A stretch of DNA of 13,669 nucleotides from Acidobacteriaceae bacterium (lineage in GTDB: Bacteria; Acidobacteriota; Terriglobia; Terriglobales; Acidobacteriaceae), in assembly GCA_003133425.1 (NCBI GenBank), contig PKXI01000384.1, positions 13,319 through 26,987 of the forward strand. The letters are read 5' to 3'. The translations under genes and the position numbers were made by a program. Below the pieces are notes generated by a model. It was not told the DNA's origin, ran no database searches, and saw nothing but the letters and a program-made list of their open reading frames with translations. Positions 13,390 through 13,669 of this stretch are shown here, one piece after another. How positions within the stretch are numbered: the stretch's first letter is position 1; every line of letters begins with the position of its first letter.

Positions 13390-13669
13390 TGATGGGTCGA
13401 CACGATCACGCAGGCGAAGAAAACAAGCAGTGAGCCGGAGAAATGCACGAATTGGAACGTGATTCTCAAGGGTTGAGGCTTCTCGTATTCGGGTGTCGAC
13501 ACGGATTTAATTGCTGCGGAACGTGTCAATGCGTTCGAGACTATGCCCGCAGTTATCCAACTACAGACAACCATACCCATCTGACAATACGATGAAACAG
13601 GTAGGGTATGACTATCAGCGATAGAGGTAGCAAGCAACTGCTTTGCTTTGCGATATCGCTTGGACCCCA
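13356..13669 (-). CDS. Possible 3' end of a minus-strand membrane-protein gene (uncertain)
   Basis: On the minus strand a frame is open from the right edge of the window to a stop at 13356-13358, about 103 codons. It overlaps the last 34 bases of the glycosyltransferase gene in convergent orientation. The translation has two hydrophobic stretches (around M-G-M-V-V-C-S-W-I-T-A-G-I-V and S-G-S-L-L-V-F-F-A-C-V-I-V) and ends in a basic tail. I recognise no family. It could be the C-terminus of a gene starting beyond the window, a remnant, or chance. Confidence 0.25.
   Translation of the reverse strand, partial: GSKRYRKAKQLLATSIADSHTLPVSSYCQMGMVVCSWITAGIVSNALTRSAAIKSVSTPEYEKPQPLRITFQFVHFSGSLLVFFACVIVSTHHHVGCDSRSRR
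13608..13669 (+). CDS. Possible start of a plus-strand gene cut by the window edge (uncertain)
   Basis: ATG 13608 opens a frame that stays open for 20 codons to the edge. A purine-rich stretch (AGGTAGGG) directly precedes it but is closer than ideal. The peptide starts M-T-I-S-D-R-G-S-K-Q and then turns hydrophobic, as in a membrane protein. It is mutually exclusive with the minus-strand frame over the same bases, and the fragment is too short to identify. Confidence 0.25.
   Translation, partial: MTISDRGSKQLLCFAISLGP

Noticed and set aside
13396..13503. GTCGACACG occurring twice (13396-13404 and 13495-13503)
   Set aside because: This is a short 9-base repeat with a palindromic core and no surrounding mobile-element features; it gives no evidence for an insertion or attachment site.

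Overview
The window is part of an exopolysaccharide/capsule biosynthesis locus of the Wzx/Wzy type. The set of genes (a BY-kinase-type co-polymerase, a signal-peptide export protein, a FecR-like envelope protein, a TPR protein coupled to a zinc-ribbon membrane protein, and a small ribbon-helix-helix protein), together with moderately high GC, fits an Acidobacteriota soil bacterium, probably class Terriglobia. That placement is inference from gene style; there is no rRNA or other marker in the window.

Layout. Bases 1-789 hold the 3' part of an O-antigen ligase/polymerase-like membrane protein (+). It converges with a two-gene minus-strand unit, 2368 to 828: a TPR protein and a small zinc-ribbon membrane protein joined by an ATGA stop/start overlap. 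A divergent intergenic region (2369-2684) carries candidate promoters for both directions and a strong leader hairpin. It precedes a secreted FecR-like protein (2685-3527), which is followed by a terminator-like hairpin. A 618-base gap (3528-4145) without a convincing gene holds dyad symmetries, repeated TTGTC motifs and potential RNA structure. It leads to a 90-residue ribbon-helix-helix protein (4146-4418).

The export machinery follows: an outer-membrane polysaccharide export (OPX/Wza-like) protein (4504-5481) and a polysaccharide co-polymerase/tyrosine autokinase (5500-7728). After a 148-base gap with its own candidate promoter comes the glycan-specific part: a putative glycosyltransferase (7877-8896), a Wzx-type flippase (8899-10485), a Wzy-type polymerase starting at TTG and overlapping the flippase (10446-12026), and a GT-B glycosyltransferase (12097-13389). 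The last 280 bases hold no secure gene.

How they would work together (family knowledge): glycosyltransferases build a lipid-linked repeat unit, the flippase moves it across the inner membrane, the polymerase joins units, the autokinase/co-polymerase controls chain length and links to export, and the OPX protein forms the outer-membrane exit. The initiating sugar-phosphate transferase is not in the window. I see no clearly new enzymatic system. The least explained parts are the ribbon-helix-helix gene with an 11-bp direct repeat around its start codon, the FecR-like protein with its leader hairpin, and the coupled TPR/zinc-ribbon pair.
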